This document shows, one piece after another, positions 11,113-23,700 of a stretch of 64,000 bases of DNA (position 1 is the first letter of the stretch; each line of letters starts with the position of its first letter). Below the pieces are notes generated by a model. The model saw nothing but the letters and a program-made list of their open reading frames with translations. It was not told the DNA's origin and ran no database searches. The stretch lies in assembly GCF_029407905.1 (NCBI RefSeq), contig NC_073642.1:8308001-8372000 (forward strand), in the 5' to 3' direction. The stretch comes from Bubalus kerabau (taxonomy: Eukaryota > Chordata > Mammalia > Artiodactyla > Bovidae). The translations under genes were made by a program, and so were the position numbers.

Positions 11113-14100
11113 TCAAAACCAGTGTCCCTCATTTTCCTCCTCCTGACTGTCTAGATAGAGGAGGGCAACCTTCTTCTCGTCCGAAATCACTGACCTCTGG
11201 TCTACCATCCTCTGCAGCTGCACCGTCTTATCAAATTCAGCCTGCTCCTTGCCCCTTTCCCCAGGGGCCTGGTGTCTGTCCCCAGCAGAGCCCTGAAAGC
11301 TCACGCCGGCTGCCAGGTCATTCCTACTGCTGGCATCTCTCCAAGCACCAGGCTCAGACACACTAGGAGCTTCTGCTTCCGTCCCTGCAGGGAAGAGGAC
11401 TCTGGCCTCTTGTGTCCAGCGGGGAGTCGCCTCTACGTTACTCACGTCCATCTGAAAGGTAAACGAAGTTTCTTTGGGCCCCAGGGCAACGTGCCTTAGT
11501 GTTCTGCCACTGTCTGCAACCTCGCCTACTTCAGGGGAGTCTACCGAACCAGCAAGTGCAAAGGTTTTGGAAATGGGTCCATGGAAGACAATGTGTTCAG
11601 AGGTCTTGGCTTCTGCGGGACCCAGCTGAATATGCCTAAAGGATCTGCTCACACCTGATGTCACTTCATTCCCTGACATGTCTCCTGTACTAGCTTCCTG
11701 GGGAGACTCCGAAACGGCCCTTTGGAAGGTGCTCTTTTCAGTCACAAGGATGTTCCGACCCACAGTGTAACTGCTGGCGGCCAGGGTCTCGTCTGCCGTG
11801 CCCTCTCTGTGGGTGCTGCTTTCTGAGTCGCTAAATTCCAAGGGCGGGGGAACGATCGGCTCGGTGGCTTGATGCCTCTGAGGCCCGATGGTGACATGCC
11901 TGATGGACGTGCCGTCCCCTGACCACGCTTCCATGAGCACAGAAGCTTCCCTGACGCCCAACTCCACTGTGCCTGAGAGGGGGGCTGTGAGCTGGGTCTG
12001 CTCACTGAGCCCCTCCCGGGTGCCTAATTGAAGGTGCTTTATGGAAGTCTGGGTGCCCGCTGACTCTTCTGCTTGAGAAGAGTCACCCGCCTTCCCCACC
12101 CCAGAAACGGGGGCCTGAAAAATAATTTCCCTCTGAGCATAAAACTGTTGGGAGCCAAATGGGCTGTGCCTCCCAAATCTGGGAGGCTCTGTGGGTAGCT
12201 CTGCAGGGCCAGGTTCTTCTGTGCCGCCAGCCTTGGGACGGGCGGCATCAGGCCCTGGGAATATGACTTCTGTGGACACTGGGCTCTGACGGGCACCCAA
12301 CGTAATGAGCCTGGCAGACCGGCTGGCTCCTGCTGAGCCCTCTGCCCAACTTGCCTGGCCCTCTGCACTTACCTCCACCGCCTGGGCGGCACGGCCTTCG
12401 GCCAAGACCTGCTCAGTCCTCCACATTCCAGGGGATGCTATCTGGACGCGCCCCCCAGACTGGCTGACGTCCTCCAGCACATGAGCATGGACAAAGCCCG
12501 TGGGGCTGGTGACTTCCACGGTGGCCGACACAGGGCCCGGGGGCGAGGCCAGGCCCGCGTCGGCCTCCCCCGCAGAGGAGCTGTATAGCTCCTGGGTGGC
12601 CCAGCGCCTGAAGCCGTGGCCGGCCTCCGCCTCCGGGCTGCCCGGGCCTGGGCTGCGCCGCCGCGCCAGGCTGTCTCGCACCACCGACTCCACGGCCTTC
12701 TCGATCTCCCCCGCTTCGTCCTTGCTCAGCTCCTCCAGGTCTAACTGGTCAGCGTCCACCGTCTGTGAGAGGTTGACTTCGGCCACTAGGGTCACGGCCC
12801 CGCTGCCCGCGCTCTGGACTTTCTTCACGTCAAACGAAACACCCGCAGGCCCGCCCTGGCCCTCTCTGGTGAGGGCAGACAGCTCTTCCTTCATGCGCTC
12901 TGGAAGGTTCTCCTCCAGCTGCTCGATCACCTCCACCAGCTGGTGCCTGGGCTCCTTAGAGCCTTCCTTAATGGATGTGTGGAACTCATGGGGTATTTTG
13001 ATTTCCTTCTCAATGACTATGGGCTTGGCATGAAACTCACCACTTCTAGTTTGTTCTTTCCAGGGAGAAGATGCCGTGTCCCCCTCCAGAGACACTTCTG
13101 GAACATCCACCGGCTTCAAGACCTTCTCTCCCGGAACGTCATCCCTCCGCACTCTTCTCCGAGACCCCGGCACGATCTCATCCTGCCAGGAGTACCTGAT
13201 GGTGGATTCCTCTTCAATGTGGATCTGCCCATACACGGAGCCTTCTTCTCGCTCGGGGGCCCCAGGGTGTTCGTCCGGAGTCGACACAAAGTAACTCTGC
13301 TCTCCCTCCAAGTCACCTGCCTCCGTCACTTCTTCCACGTGAGTTACGCTCTCCTGGGGCCTCCTGGCCTCCTGACCTGCGTCCCCTGAGCACGTGACAT
13401 CTGATTCCCCGTAAACCGCCTCCTCTCTCTCCTCAACAAGCCCCCTGGAGCTCGGAGACACATCATCGACCTCCTCCACTTTGAACGGGGTAGAAAACTC
13501 ATCTTCCTTCTCGCTGCTGACATAGCTCATGGGCTCTTCGATGATCTCCACGTTGACAACTTTTGCTCGCCCTTCTCTCCCCTTCAGACCGAGACGGATC
13601 ACGTCTCCGATCAAACGCTCCGCCGATTTTCCTTTCAGCTCCACCTCTTTAGCATCCTTGCTTAACAGGTAGTCCAAGCCGGCTTCATCCGAAATGTCGA
13701 TCTCTTCAGTCAGTTTCGACTCCACGACTATCTCAGTCTTTGCTTTTCTGTCACCGGGAACTTCTTTCCTGTCCACATAAGTGACTTTTGTGTCTGGAAA
13801 AGACTCAGCGGACGCTTCTGCCTCAGGAGAGTGGGTAAACTGCTTCAGGATACTGGAAACGATGTTCTCAGCTATGGTTTCAGTCATGGAACCGCCTTTC
13901 AGAGAGGCTGTGGTGTCGCTGGCGCCCAGCGTAAACCCAGCCTCTCTGGTTTCCACCCCTCCCCCTGTCCCGTCACCAGCATCCTCCTTTAGGGGTGTCT
14001 GGAGACCCTGGGGGGCCACCTTTGCTGTGCTGTCCTGGGACACCTCTAGCCTGATCGGTATCTCTCTCCCCTTCACACTTTCCTCCTTCAGCGACTCCTT

Positions 14101-14753
14101 CTCTCTGGCCTTTTCCCTCATCTGCTCGCTTTCTCTCTTTCTTGCTTCTTTATCTAACTTTGTCAGTTCTTCCCACCTTAAGTTTCTCTCCTCTGAAGCC
14201 TTCTCTTTGGAATCGAACATTTTCTCTTCTCGCTTTGTTTGAATGGTTCCTGGTCTGTTTCTCTCCTGCTCCTTTGTGGCTTTAGCTTCCGTTTTCTTTC
14301 CCCAAATGACGGTCCTCTCGTTTGACCACGTGCCCTCGGAAGCGGCTGCCGCCGGCTTGGCCCGGCGTTCTTGGTAGGGCTCTGCGGAAGCGGCGGACTC
14401 TTTGGCTGAACTAGCGGGTGGAGCCTTTGTTCCTTCGGTTCTTGGCCTCTCAGGGAGTGTTTTCAGTTGAGCTTCAGTATTTCTTAAAAGACCGGGGGTT
14501 GGAGAGAACGTTCTGAAGTTGGTCTGACCGCTGGCAGTTTTCTGGTAAGCGTTCTCCTGCCAGGCAGTGGTGAAGGAAGAGTATCCGGAGCCCAGCACGT
14601 CTCTTCTGGCATCGCTCCCGACGGGTGTCTGAGAACGCGGCGCCAGGCTCTGCCGGAAGCTCGCAGGAGGTGCTTTTTGCCTTGGAAACAGATTTCTCTC
14701 ATTTTCTTTCTGTAATACTGAGGTGGTATATTGATAGGACTTGTCTCTGAATT
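11113..14753 (-). CDS. SYNM: SYNM exon 4: last rod-flank codon, entire tail, stop
   Basis: Acceptor TTTCTACAG, then AA completing a split Glu codon, then FRDKSYQY... through to TGA. It is one open frame of 1213 codons including the stop and encodes residues 335-1547. Blocks such as FDSKEKASEERNLRWEELTK, GEQSYFVSTPDEHPG and FDKTVQLQRMVDQRSVISDE match human synemin. An alternative intron lies within it. Several long + strand open frames opposite it are antisense shadows. Confidence 0.97.
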
Positions 14754-17700
14754 CTGTAGAAATTGAACAGTACATTAAATTGATAGTCATCATTACTTTT
14801 TTTCATCTTAAAAGCATCACCATAGATCAGATCTTATCCCGTCATAATATATACCATTACCACAGAAGGGTCATTATAAATGAGATATGTTGGGTTCCCA
14901 AATTACTTTTTCCGGTAGTTTAAAGAATCCCAGGACAATAAGATACAGCTCTACAAATGCTTCCACACAACACTTTTCTCCAATTACTGATCTTAAAATA
15001 CTCATCCATCTTAAATGTATCAAACGTGATCATAAAGCATGGCAGCTTGTCCCAGCGAGGCTAGGGCTGTGTTTATGTGGCAGAAATCTCACAGTTTGGA
15101 ATCCTTCATTTCCACTTTGTTGAAGTAACTTTATTTACTGATGAGCAGAGAAGAGCTTCATAATTACCAAAGATAAAGTATATAACCATTAAACATTGAA
15201 TGGTATTACCCCACCACCTTTTACTATGCTCTTTTTTTTTCCTTCACTGATTTCCATGTTGGGTCAACAAATACTGAAGAATTTAACTTTTTTTTAAACT
15301 TCCTGATTTCTTCGACTTTCATACTTTTTTCCTTTTTTCAAACATCTCATTTGAAAAGCCGCCAAAGCAGGAAGCCAGCCAGTCATCACTACTACAATCT
15401 GTCTTAATGGGAGGCTGTCTGTGGGGCTTCCTGCTTTGCTCTGGCCCATCCACAGAGATGCTACCCTTGGGGATGCCCACACCCCCCAGGGTAACTGCTC
15501 TAGGGGTGGCCGCTGGTGGTAGGAATGTAGCCTGGCCGGCAGGACTATCTACCCTGGGGGTACCCCCTCATGCCTACCCACACCCATCTGCTGATCTGGA
15601 TAGAGCCTTCTCATCCTCTGGGTCTCCCCACTGCAGCCAACCAGCTTCCTCTCAAATTCAAAAGCAAACTTGCTGGACATTATCTAAGACCAAATTCCAT
15701 CCAATCACAGATGACTGGAACCAAAATTATTCTGAACCCAGTGACCTGTCATCCTGTGAAGTATCTAACCTGGGATGTTGCTTTTGAAAAATAAAGATGG
15801 AGGGTGTTTTTTCTTTTTTTTTTAATCTACCACCTATACAGATTGGCTGTTATAATCAAGCACTCTCCTGACAGTGGTAACCAACACATACATGTATGCC
15901 CAACGCACCATGATTCTGAACATGACAATACTCACGGAGCTGAACTACAGAGTAGGGTGTACACCCAACACATTGTACCTAATGGACTCTGGCCTCGCTT
16001 AAGAAAGCAAGCTCTTAAAGGTTGTACAGGTCCAGGGAAGTTTTCTTTTTCTTAGTTATCCTGCAGCTTCTCTGGGTCTTTCTAATGAACACTAACTCTC
16101 TAATAGTCGGTTCTGCAGCCACAGGAAGTTTGGGCTTTGTGCTGCATCTTTTGGCCTGGACAGAGGTCAACCTCAGGGCACTAGCTGACATTGCTGCTCG
16201 CATCGCCCTGAGCTGCCCATGCGGACACAGGCTGGTAGAACCGGTATAATCCTTTTACCTCTGATCGCGACTTCCAGTGCTGAGCCTGCTGGACAAAGGA
16301 ATACCTCCCTGGGCCTGTGTGAAGGCTGTACGTCTTTGCTCTGTAAAGGGTGTTCCCTCCAAAGGGTATGATGAGCAAATCCATCTCTACCTTCTCACTG
16401 GCTCTCCATCAGCCCTCTCCTCCCTCATCAAGTTGGGTAGGAAGAACCCTCAAAACACTAGCTAGATGAAAATGAGTTAATGAAGCCCTTTCCTATACAA
16501 TTTCATTTGCATATTATTGAAACTGTGTATGCGCGTGTGTGTGTGTGTGTGTGTGTGCATGTGCACACACGCATGTGTGTTTAATCACTCAGTCATGTCT
16601 GACTCTTTGTGACCATTTGGACTGTAGCCCACGAGGCGCCTCTGTCCATGAGATTTCCCAGGCAAGAATACTGGAGTAAGTTGCCATTTCCTTCTCCAGG
16701 GGATCTTCCCAACCCAGGGATCAAACCCACGCCTCCCATGTCTCCTGCATTGCAGGCAGATTCTTTATCCTGAGCCATTGAAACTAAAGTAAATTCTATT
16801 TGGTGCTTGACAGGTACGAATGACAGTTATCTGAAAACTCTTATCTAACCCCAACTCTTCCAGATAAATGATACTTTACTCTTTATCCATAGAATAAACC
16901 TGTGCAGATGGACACCATCTTAACGTTAAATGATAAGCTTCCCTTATATTTACCTTGTGGCATGTTTTCAATGCACTCGACGATCAATATCTCCGGATTA
17001 CTCTCTCCTTCCAGTAAGGCTCTGTAAAAATTATTTTTAAAAAGCTCATTAGGAAATAGAAGATGAGAAGTACCTCTGTAAGCTGTGGATCGGGTCGATG
17101 ACAGTCTGGCGCAGGGTCACGGGTCTGCAGATGCCACAGGGCGAGCAAGACCACGCCAGACCTGGCTCGAGAGCACCCATCAGCCAAATGAACAAAGGGG
17201 CCGGGCCTCCAGATGGACTGGAGAGCCAAGGCCTTCTAGAAAGGCCCTCCAAACCCAGGGCAAGAAGGAGGAGGAGACATAGGGATGTGGACCCAGGAGG
17301 GGAGGCCGGGGACCTGGCTTTCCTGGGAAGTGGGGAGGGGCCCATGCCTGGCAGACCACCCAGGGCCACAGAGCCCCAGAACAGTTACTACTACCCCACC
17401 AGGGTCTCCCTGGAGTCAGAGGTCAGGGGTTAACTAGCAGCAGAGGAAGGGCTGACATCTGTCTGTAAATAAGGCAGTCAGGCTGCACGTGTACTTTTCA
17501 AACTGCGTTCCATGGGGACATCTTAGAGATGAAAACAATAGAGGAGAGATGGAAGGGGCAGACAGAAAAGGAGAAAGAGCTTCAGCCGCCGCCTCCACCA
17601 CAGCCCCCAGGGATCATTTCCAGGCGGCATCCAGTTACCTCCTCTGATAAAAATGGCAAAATGCACTAGACTCAGGGGTTTCTTTGACCATGTCTAACTC

Positions 17701-20700
17701 CAAAAGTCTAAAACTGCCATAGAGTATTCATTGTTATCCACATCTAGGACTCGAAGCCCTGAAGAGAGAGCAGATGCAGGCCTCAGGGCCTCTGTGCTCC
17801 ACGGTGGGTCAGCCAGACCCAGGGCCCCGAGACCCTAGGATGCGGGCTGCTACCGGCACAACAGTTGTTCAGTTGCCAGGGCAACGTGTGAGGTCACCAA
17901 CGTCAGTTCCAAGAAATACACTGCATAGGGCAAAGGGCAAGCAGAAGTGGAGCCCACTTGAAATGCTGACTGATCACTGACAGCCGAGCAGTCAAACACG
18001 GGAGGGCCGCCAGCGGGGACTCTGGGGTCAGGCAGAGCAGTGCCAAGTCCTGTTTCCACGGACTCAAAGGCGGTGATTCCCACACACGCGAGAGCCCCGT
18101 GGGCGGCTGGAAGAGGGCAGGAGCCCCCCACTCCACAGCCTAAGGAGAAGCAGAGACAAGGGCGAGGAGTTCCAGTCCAGCTGTGCACAGGAGGGTTCGT
18201 CCAACGCCCCGGGCTGCGCTCATAGCCCCGTGCTCCACACCCGGAGAGCCAGGAAACCGGACACCAGCCCGCTAATCCCACACCCTCCTGACCAGGCGTG
18301 TTGGGTTCCCCAAACACAAATAGAAAATGCCGAGGTCCCTACAGGATAAAAAGGCACACGCTGACGGGAAAGTCAGCCTGTGGGGGGTGTACCTGGGATG
18401 GCACCAGCAGGAAAGGTAGTGTCCTATAGCCAAGGGGCCACAGAGGGTGCCGAAAAGCCAAGTCCTATTTCAGCTCTTCCCTCCACCTGCTCAGGAGGAA
18501 GCCTCGGGTACCACAGGGTGCTCTCACTGGCTGCTCACGGCAGGCAGAAAGGGCCTGCAGGGTGTCCCGGCCAGCAAAGAACAGATGACAGGTGGGCAGG
18601 GTGCTCAGGATAAAGACGCCCCTGCAGGAAAAACACCTTCCTTCTCCTTCATAGGGCCATGGCTTTGTTCCTCTTTCAGGGAAAAGCCAACTCATCACCA
18701 GACTTCTAGAGTGCAGGACCCTAAGTTGGGTACTGCGGTTCCTAGGAGGGGCACCAGACCTCGAGGGGTGATAGGGCCCCAACACTCCCACCCCCAAGGC
18801 CTTTGCCAGACCTAAGACAGGCACTCTAAGCAGGCTTCGACCCTGCCGTCTGTCTCACCAAGACCTGGCAATCCCACACTGGGCCGATGGCGCGTATGGT
18901 GGCCGACGGCGACCAGACCGGCAGAGACTGGGGCCTGGGCCCTCCTCCCTGCAAGCCGCCTGGGCCTCCCTGCAGGGGTAGAGACGGCGCCGTCTCACAC
19001 ACACTGTCGATCGAACCCGCAGACAGAGCCTCCAGACCACACTAATGAAAGCACAGCCAACATCGTTTGTGATTTCAGTCACAAGGCCCCAACGGGAAAG
19101 GAAACCCCCTGAGGACTCAGGCCCATGGCGACACCCCTCCCAACAGCTGGCCCGACCGGCGGGTGTCACCTTGTCCCCCCGGCTGCCCAGCACGGGCCTC
19201 ACAAGCGGGGCCGCTGGTGCTGAACCCACGCCTCCGTGAAGTCCCCCAGACACGTGGCGCCCCGCCTCCGTGAAGTCCCCCAGACACGCGGTGCCCCGCC
19301 TGCGTGAAGCCCCCCCAGACACGCGGCGCCCCGCCTGCGTGAAGCCCCCCAGAAACGCGGCGTCGCGCCTGCATGAAGCCCTAGACACGCGGTGCCCCGC
19401 CTCCGTGAACCCCGCCAGACACGCGGCGCCCCGCCTCCAGCTGCCCACAGAACTACAGCAGAGGCAGACCCAAAACCGCAGGGCGAAAAAAAAAAAAAAA
19501 AACCGCAGGGCGAGGCCACGAAGGGTCGGTCCCCTCAAAAGCTTTCAAAGGAACAGTTTTTAAGGAATAGACTCGTACAGCTTTAAGAAGCAGGTCAAGC
19601 ATTCTCCGGTTATTTTGGGAGCGGAGGAATAAAGCTGCTCAGAGCCACCGTGCTGCTGAGAGATGCCAACCGCCTGAATCATGGGCTATTACTGAGCGTT
19701 TCATAAGGCCCTCAGGTTGGCAGCCTCGAGGGGAAGGAAAACAAGCAAAAGTGTGCGGGAAAACCAGGTCGGCGGCCTCCTTGAGGCCGCTGAGCCAGGC
19801 CCAGGGGTGGAAGCAGCACTGATGCGGGGCCCGGCACTGACAGACCCCCACGGGGGCTGACCGTGGTCCCCGGCTGGGCAGCGAACCTGCAGACAGCCAA
19901 GGGCACGCCCACCAGGCAGGGAGAAGAGTCCGGGAGGCAGAAGCTGTTTCCAGAAGCAGCCTTAGGGGGAGCCTGCCCGGTCCTGGTGGAGAGATGGTTC
20001 CCCAGGCGCTTCCTGACAAAGAACACGTGGGCGGGGCGGGGGGGGGGGAACGGGGGAGGGGAGCGGCTGGGAGAAGGTGCTTCCCTGCGCCCCCAGCTCC
20101 AAAGAGGCTAGGGGACGGCCTGCCACTCTAGATGGGGACTGGGGACCAGAGGGTAAGGGAGGAGAGGGGGGCGGAAGTCCTTCTGTAGGGCCGGCATCGC
20201 CATCGGAGTTGGAAAGGTCTGCCCCTGGCACAGGCGGGTCAAAGACCAGAAGCAGGCAGCGGTGCCAGGTGCCTCTGGTCATTGCCTCTGCGATCGGGAT
20301 GAATGCACTCGTGGAAAGTTTGTCAAATCCAGAGACAGGAAAAAAAAAAAAGCGGACGCAAAAGACAAGATTAGGAATAAAGCAGAGAAGAGAAAGCACA
20401 GGCCATGGTGAGCAGAGAAACTTCCAGAATCAGGTTGTCTGGATTCAAACCCTGCCAACTTCCTAGTCCTGTGACTCCGGCAAGCTGCTCAACCCTCTGT
20501 GGCTCAGTTTCCGCATTTCTGAAACAGGGAGCATTGTCTGTGGTGCTAATTTAACAGGGAACAGGTTTATGGTGCTAATTAATAAAGTGACTAGAAAGTT
20601 CTCGCAACAATGGTTGTCACAGAACACGCGCTCAGTAATGGTCAGCCATCATCGTCACCTACATCATTTTCTACTGGTCTCAGAAAAAAGTTGATTTTCC

Positions 20701-23700
20701 ATTAACAAAAATAATTCAAGAAGGGAAGAGATTCTGGAGTACCTAAAATCACCGTTAACTGAGGGCTAATTCATTTACACAGTGATGTGGGGCTAACGAC
20801 CAGCTGCATCCGTTGATCCTTGATCCTAATTGTCTATCCTTAAAACTACAAGATTTTATTAACTTCAGATTTTTCACCTAATAGGCAGATAAGTCTCAGC
20901 GTTACACATTTTTATAAGTTTTCCCAAAGCCGGATTCAACTTTTAAAATAACAAAATGTATTTCTCCAAGAACTTGAGAATTTCCAAGAAATGTTTTCCT
21001 TTGAACAAATACATAAAAAGTTATAGGTGGTCTTAAAAATAATGGAGCGACCAGAAACATCATTAAAATGATAAAATTACCAACATTAGGCACCATCTGT
21101 ATTGTAAACCTAGACACTGGATATTCTCAGTTAAAACCCACCGCATCTGCCCACTGCGATCAGATAAAGGGGCTTCTGTATGTACATCCTCCCCCAACAC
21201 AGACACATCAACACAAAGACCCTAAAGGACTTTGCCATGAAGTCCCCAGACAGGAAATCTTTGCACTATACTTCAGTATCTGGCCAGGCAAGACTACTTT
21301 AGTATTTCTCATCTGAGAAATCCTTTGGCCCTGCTCTCCATTTTTCCAGGGGAAACTTAGAACTGTTATACTCTCCACTCCCAAAACATAAAAAACAAAG
21401 CCTCTTTGTAAATTCTAATGGAGATTTCATCATCTGTACCCCAGATCAGAAATCCAAGAGGGGCCCCTGCTGACCCTCAGTTTTGTCCTTTCTGGACTCA
21501 GCTTACTCTGGGTAGTTCTGTATCTTTTGTTTCAATTTTGACTATCTTCACCCCCCCCAATATGTTTTCTAACAGCCTACTCCTAATGATGGGGTTCTGT
21601 CCTCTTTTGGTGTGGGGGGTGGGGAGGGGGGATTCTCTATTTTTCAACTGTGTTCCTACAAATTCTCAATCTGTAGCTTGTAGGCCTGATCTTGATGTCA
21701 GCAGCGAGGGGCTCAGGACATGGTGGGTTCTGAATACTGTCGTATTCCTATTCCCCTTTCCCTACCCTTCAAGGCCCAAATCAAATCCCACAAACCTTGA
21801 AAAGCTCTCAGGCTACCTTGGCCTAAAGCTCACCATTCCTTCTCTGAACCATCGGTACCAGACCCTATCACCAGCGGGAACCCATGTGCAGTATTTTCTT
21901 GGAACCTGCATTCTATTAACATCTTTGACTTTTCACCGAAGCACACGTCTCCTTCTTCCCGTGACACCCCCTCACCTCCCACCTCCCTCTCTTCTGCGTA
22001 TGACATTCAAACGTCTGCCATCCTCCAAGACCCAGATCAATGTCACCTCCCTCGAGAAACCTCCCCTGATTCTCACAACTCCCTTCTGACTCCAGAAGCC
22101 CTGCACTTGGGGACGTGTCTTATGTCCCGCAGTGTAGGAGGCTACCTCTGTCCACGTGGCCTTATCCTCAGCACCCGGCCACACCCTTGTGACCCCCACT
22201 AAGCAGGCATCATACCCTGCATGAGGACCATCTCCAGAGCAGCCTGAGTGCACAGACCCCAGCTCACAAAACACAGCTTCACGGGCGAGGTTCTTACCCA
22301 CCCATGACACGTGCTCCTCCGTGGACAGCCCCTAAAACCAAGCTGCCCAAATGCTTGGCCTTGCTACAGACACGTTAGCTCAGTCCTCAGGTCCTTGCTT
22401 CGGCTGCCCCCTCAGCCCAAAAGGCCCTTTCCTCATGGTCTCTTCCTGGCTGCCCTCCCTGCAAGACTCAGAACTGCCTCTTCCAGGAAGCCCGCTCTGC
22501 ATGCTCCACAAGCCCCTCGCTAGGTCTGCCCGTTCTTTGTCCTGTCCTCCAGCCTGCTGGGTGACAGGCTTAGAGCTTTCTGGATGCCCCTGGGGGGCTC
22601 TGCAGACAGCGATGTGGGCACAGGTCACCTGGGATCCTGTGACAGGAAACTTTGATCAGGGCGGGCGCAAGACATCCCAGAAGCCTGAGAGGCCGAGTGA
22701 CGCCAACACTGTGGGCCTGCAGGCCTGCGTGAGCAGGGCTCCGGAACAGAGCTTCTCTGCCCTGGGGGCACCTGGCAACCACCCCTGCAGCTGAAGCACG
22801 ACCACAACTGGGCCCACCTGGCGCCAGGTAACAGGAACATCTAGGACTGGGCCCAGGAGCCGCCGCTTCATCAGCCTCTCTGGGTGACGCCCTTGTGCAG
22901 ATGCAGCCGAGAACCAAGCCCTTGCCTGTTTCTGAGCATCTCCCCACCATCACTCAGCCCCTCGTAAACAAACATTCCCCCTTCAGGAAAAACCTCGAGT
23001 GATGGTAGACAAGCATCTCCAGGCAGACCAGCACCAGGCAGACGAGAGCGAGCGCAGCCATGCCCACCTGCCTCCTCTGCACCCCCTTCTCCTGGCAGCC
23101 TTGGCCCAGCCCGGCCCAGGGGCTCCTGCCCACCGTCACCAGCCACGTGGGGCAAAGGGCTCGTTCTCGGTACACCTGCCAGGCCAGGCTCTCCCTGGAC
23201 ACCGACTGACCAACTTGGCTTTGGTGAAATCCTCCAGCCTTGGACTCTGAGGTTTATTTTGTTTTAATTTTATTATTTTATTAAATTTTAGTATTTGTAT
23301 GTTAGCCGCTCAATCGTGTCTGACGCTTTGCGACCCCATGGACTATTGGACTGTAGCCCGCCAGGCTCCTCTGTCCCTGGGACTCTCCAGGCAAGAATCC
23401 TGGAGTGGGTTGCCATTTCTTCCTCCAGAGGGTCTTCCCAACCCAGGGATCGAACCCAGGTCAGGTTTCAGGCAGATTCTTTTACCACTGAACCACCAGG
23501 AAGGCTATAAACTATAAGCTTATATCTATTAATTATGCATTACACCATTGTTATTATTTTATCGTTTCTTCTTCACGGTGAAGGTTACTGGAAAGGGTCG
23601 GACACCTGGGTTTGGAAGGGTTCACGGCACTTGAGAGCTAGCCTCCACACAGCGCAGTCTGCCGCGCTGGGCCGCTCTCTCAGCTTCCCGGAGACCAGCC

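Noticed and set aside
19230..19440. CRISPR-like regular repeats
   Set aside because: Units are contiguous tandem copies without unique spacers, in a mammalian intron. It is a minisatellite.
21418..22089. 223-codon frame in SYNM intron 2
   Set aside because: It overlaps L2 remnants, with no splice sites or known domain.
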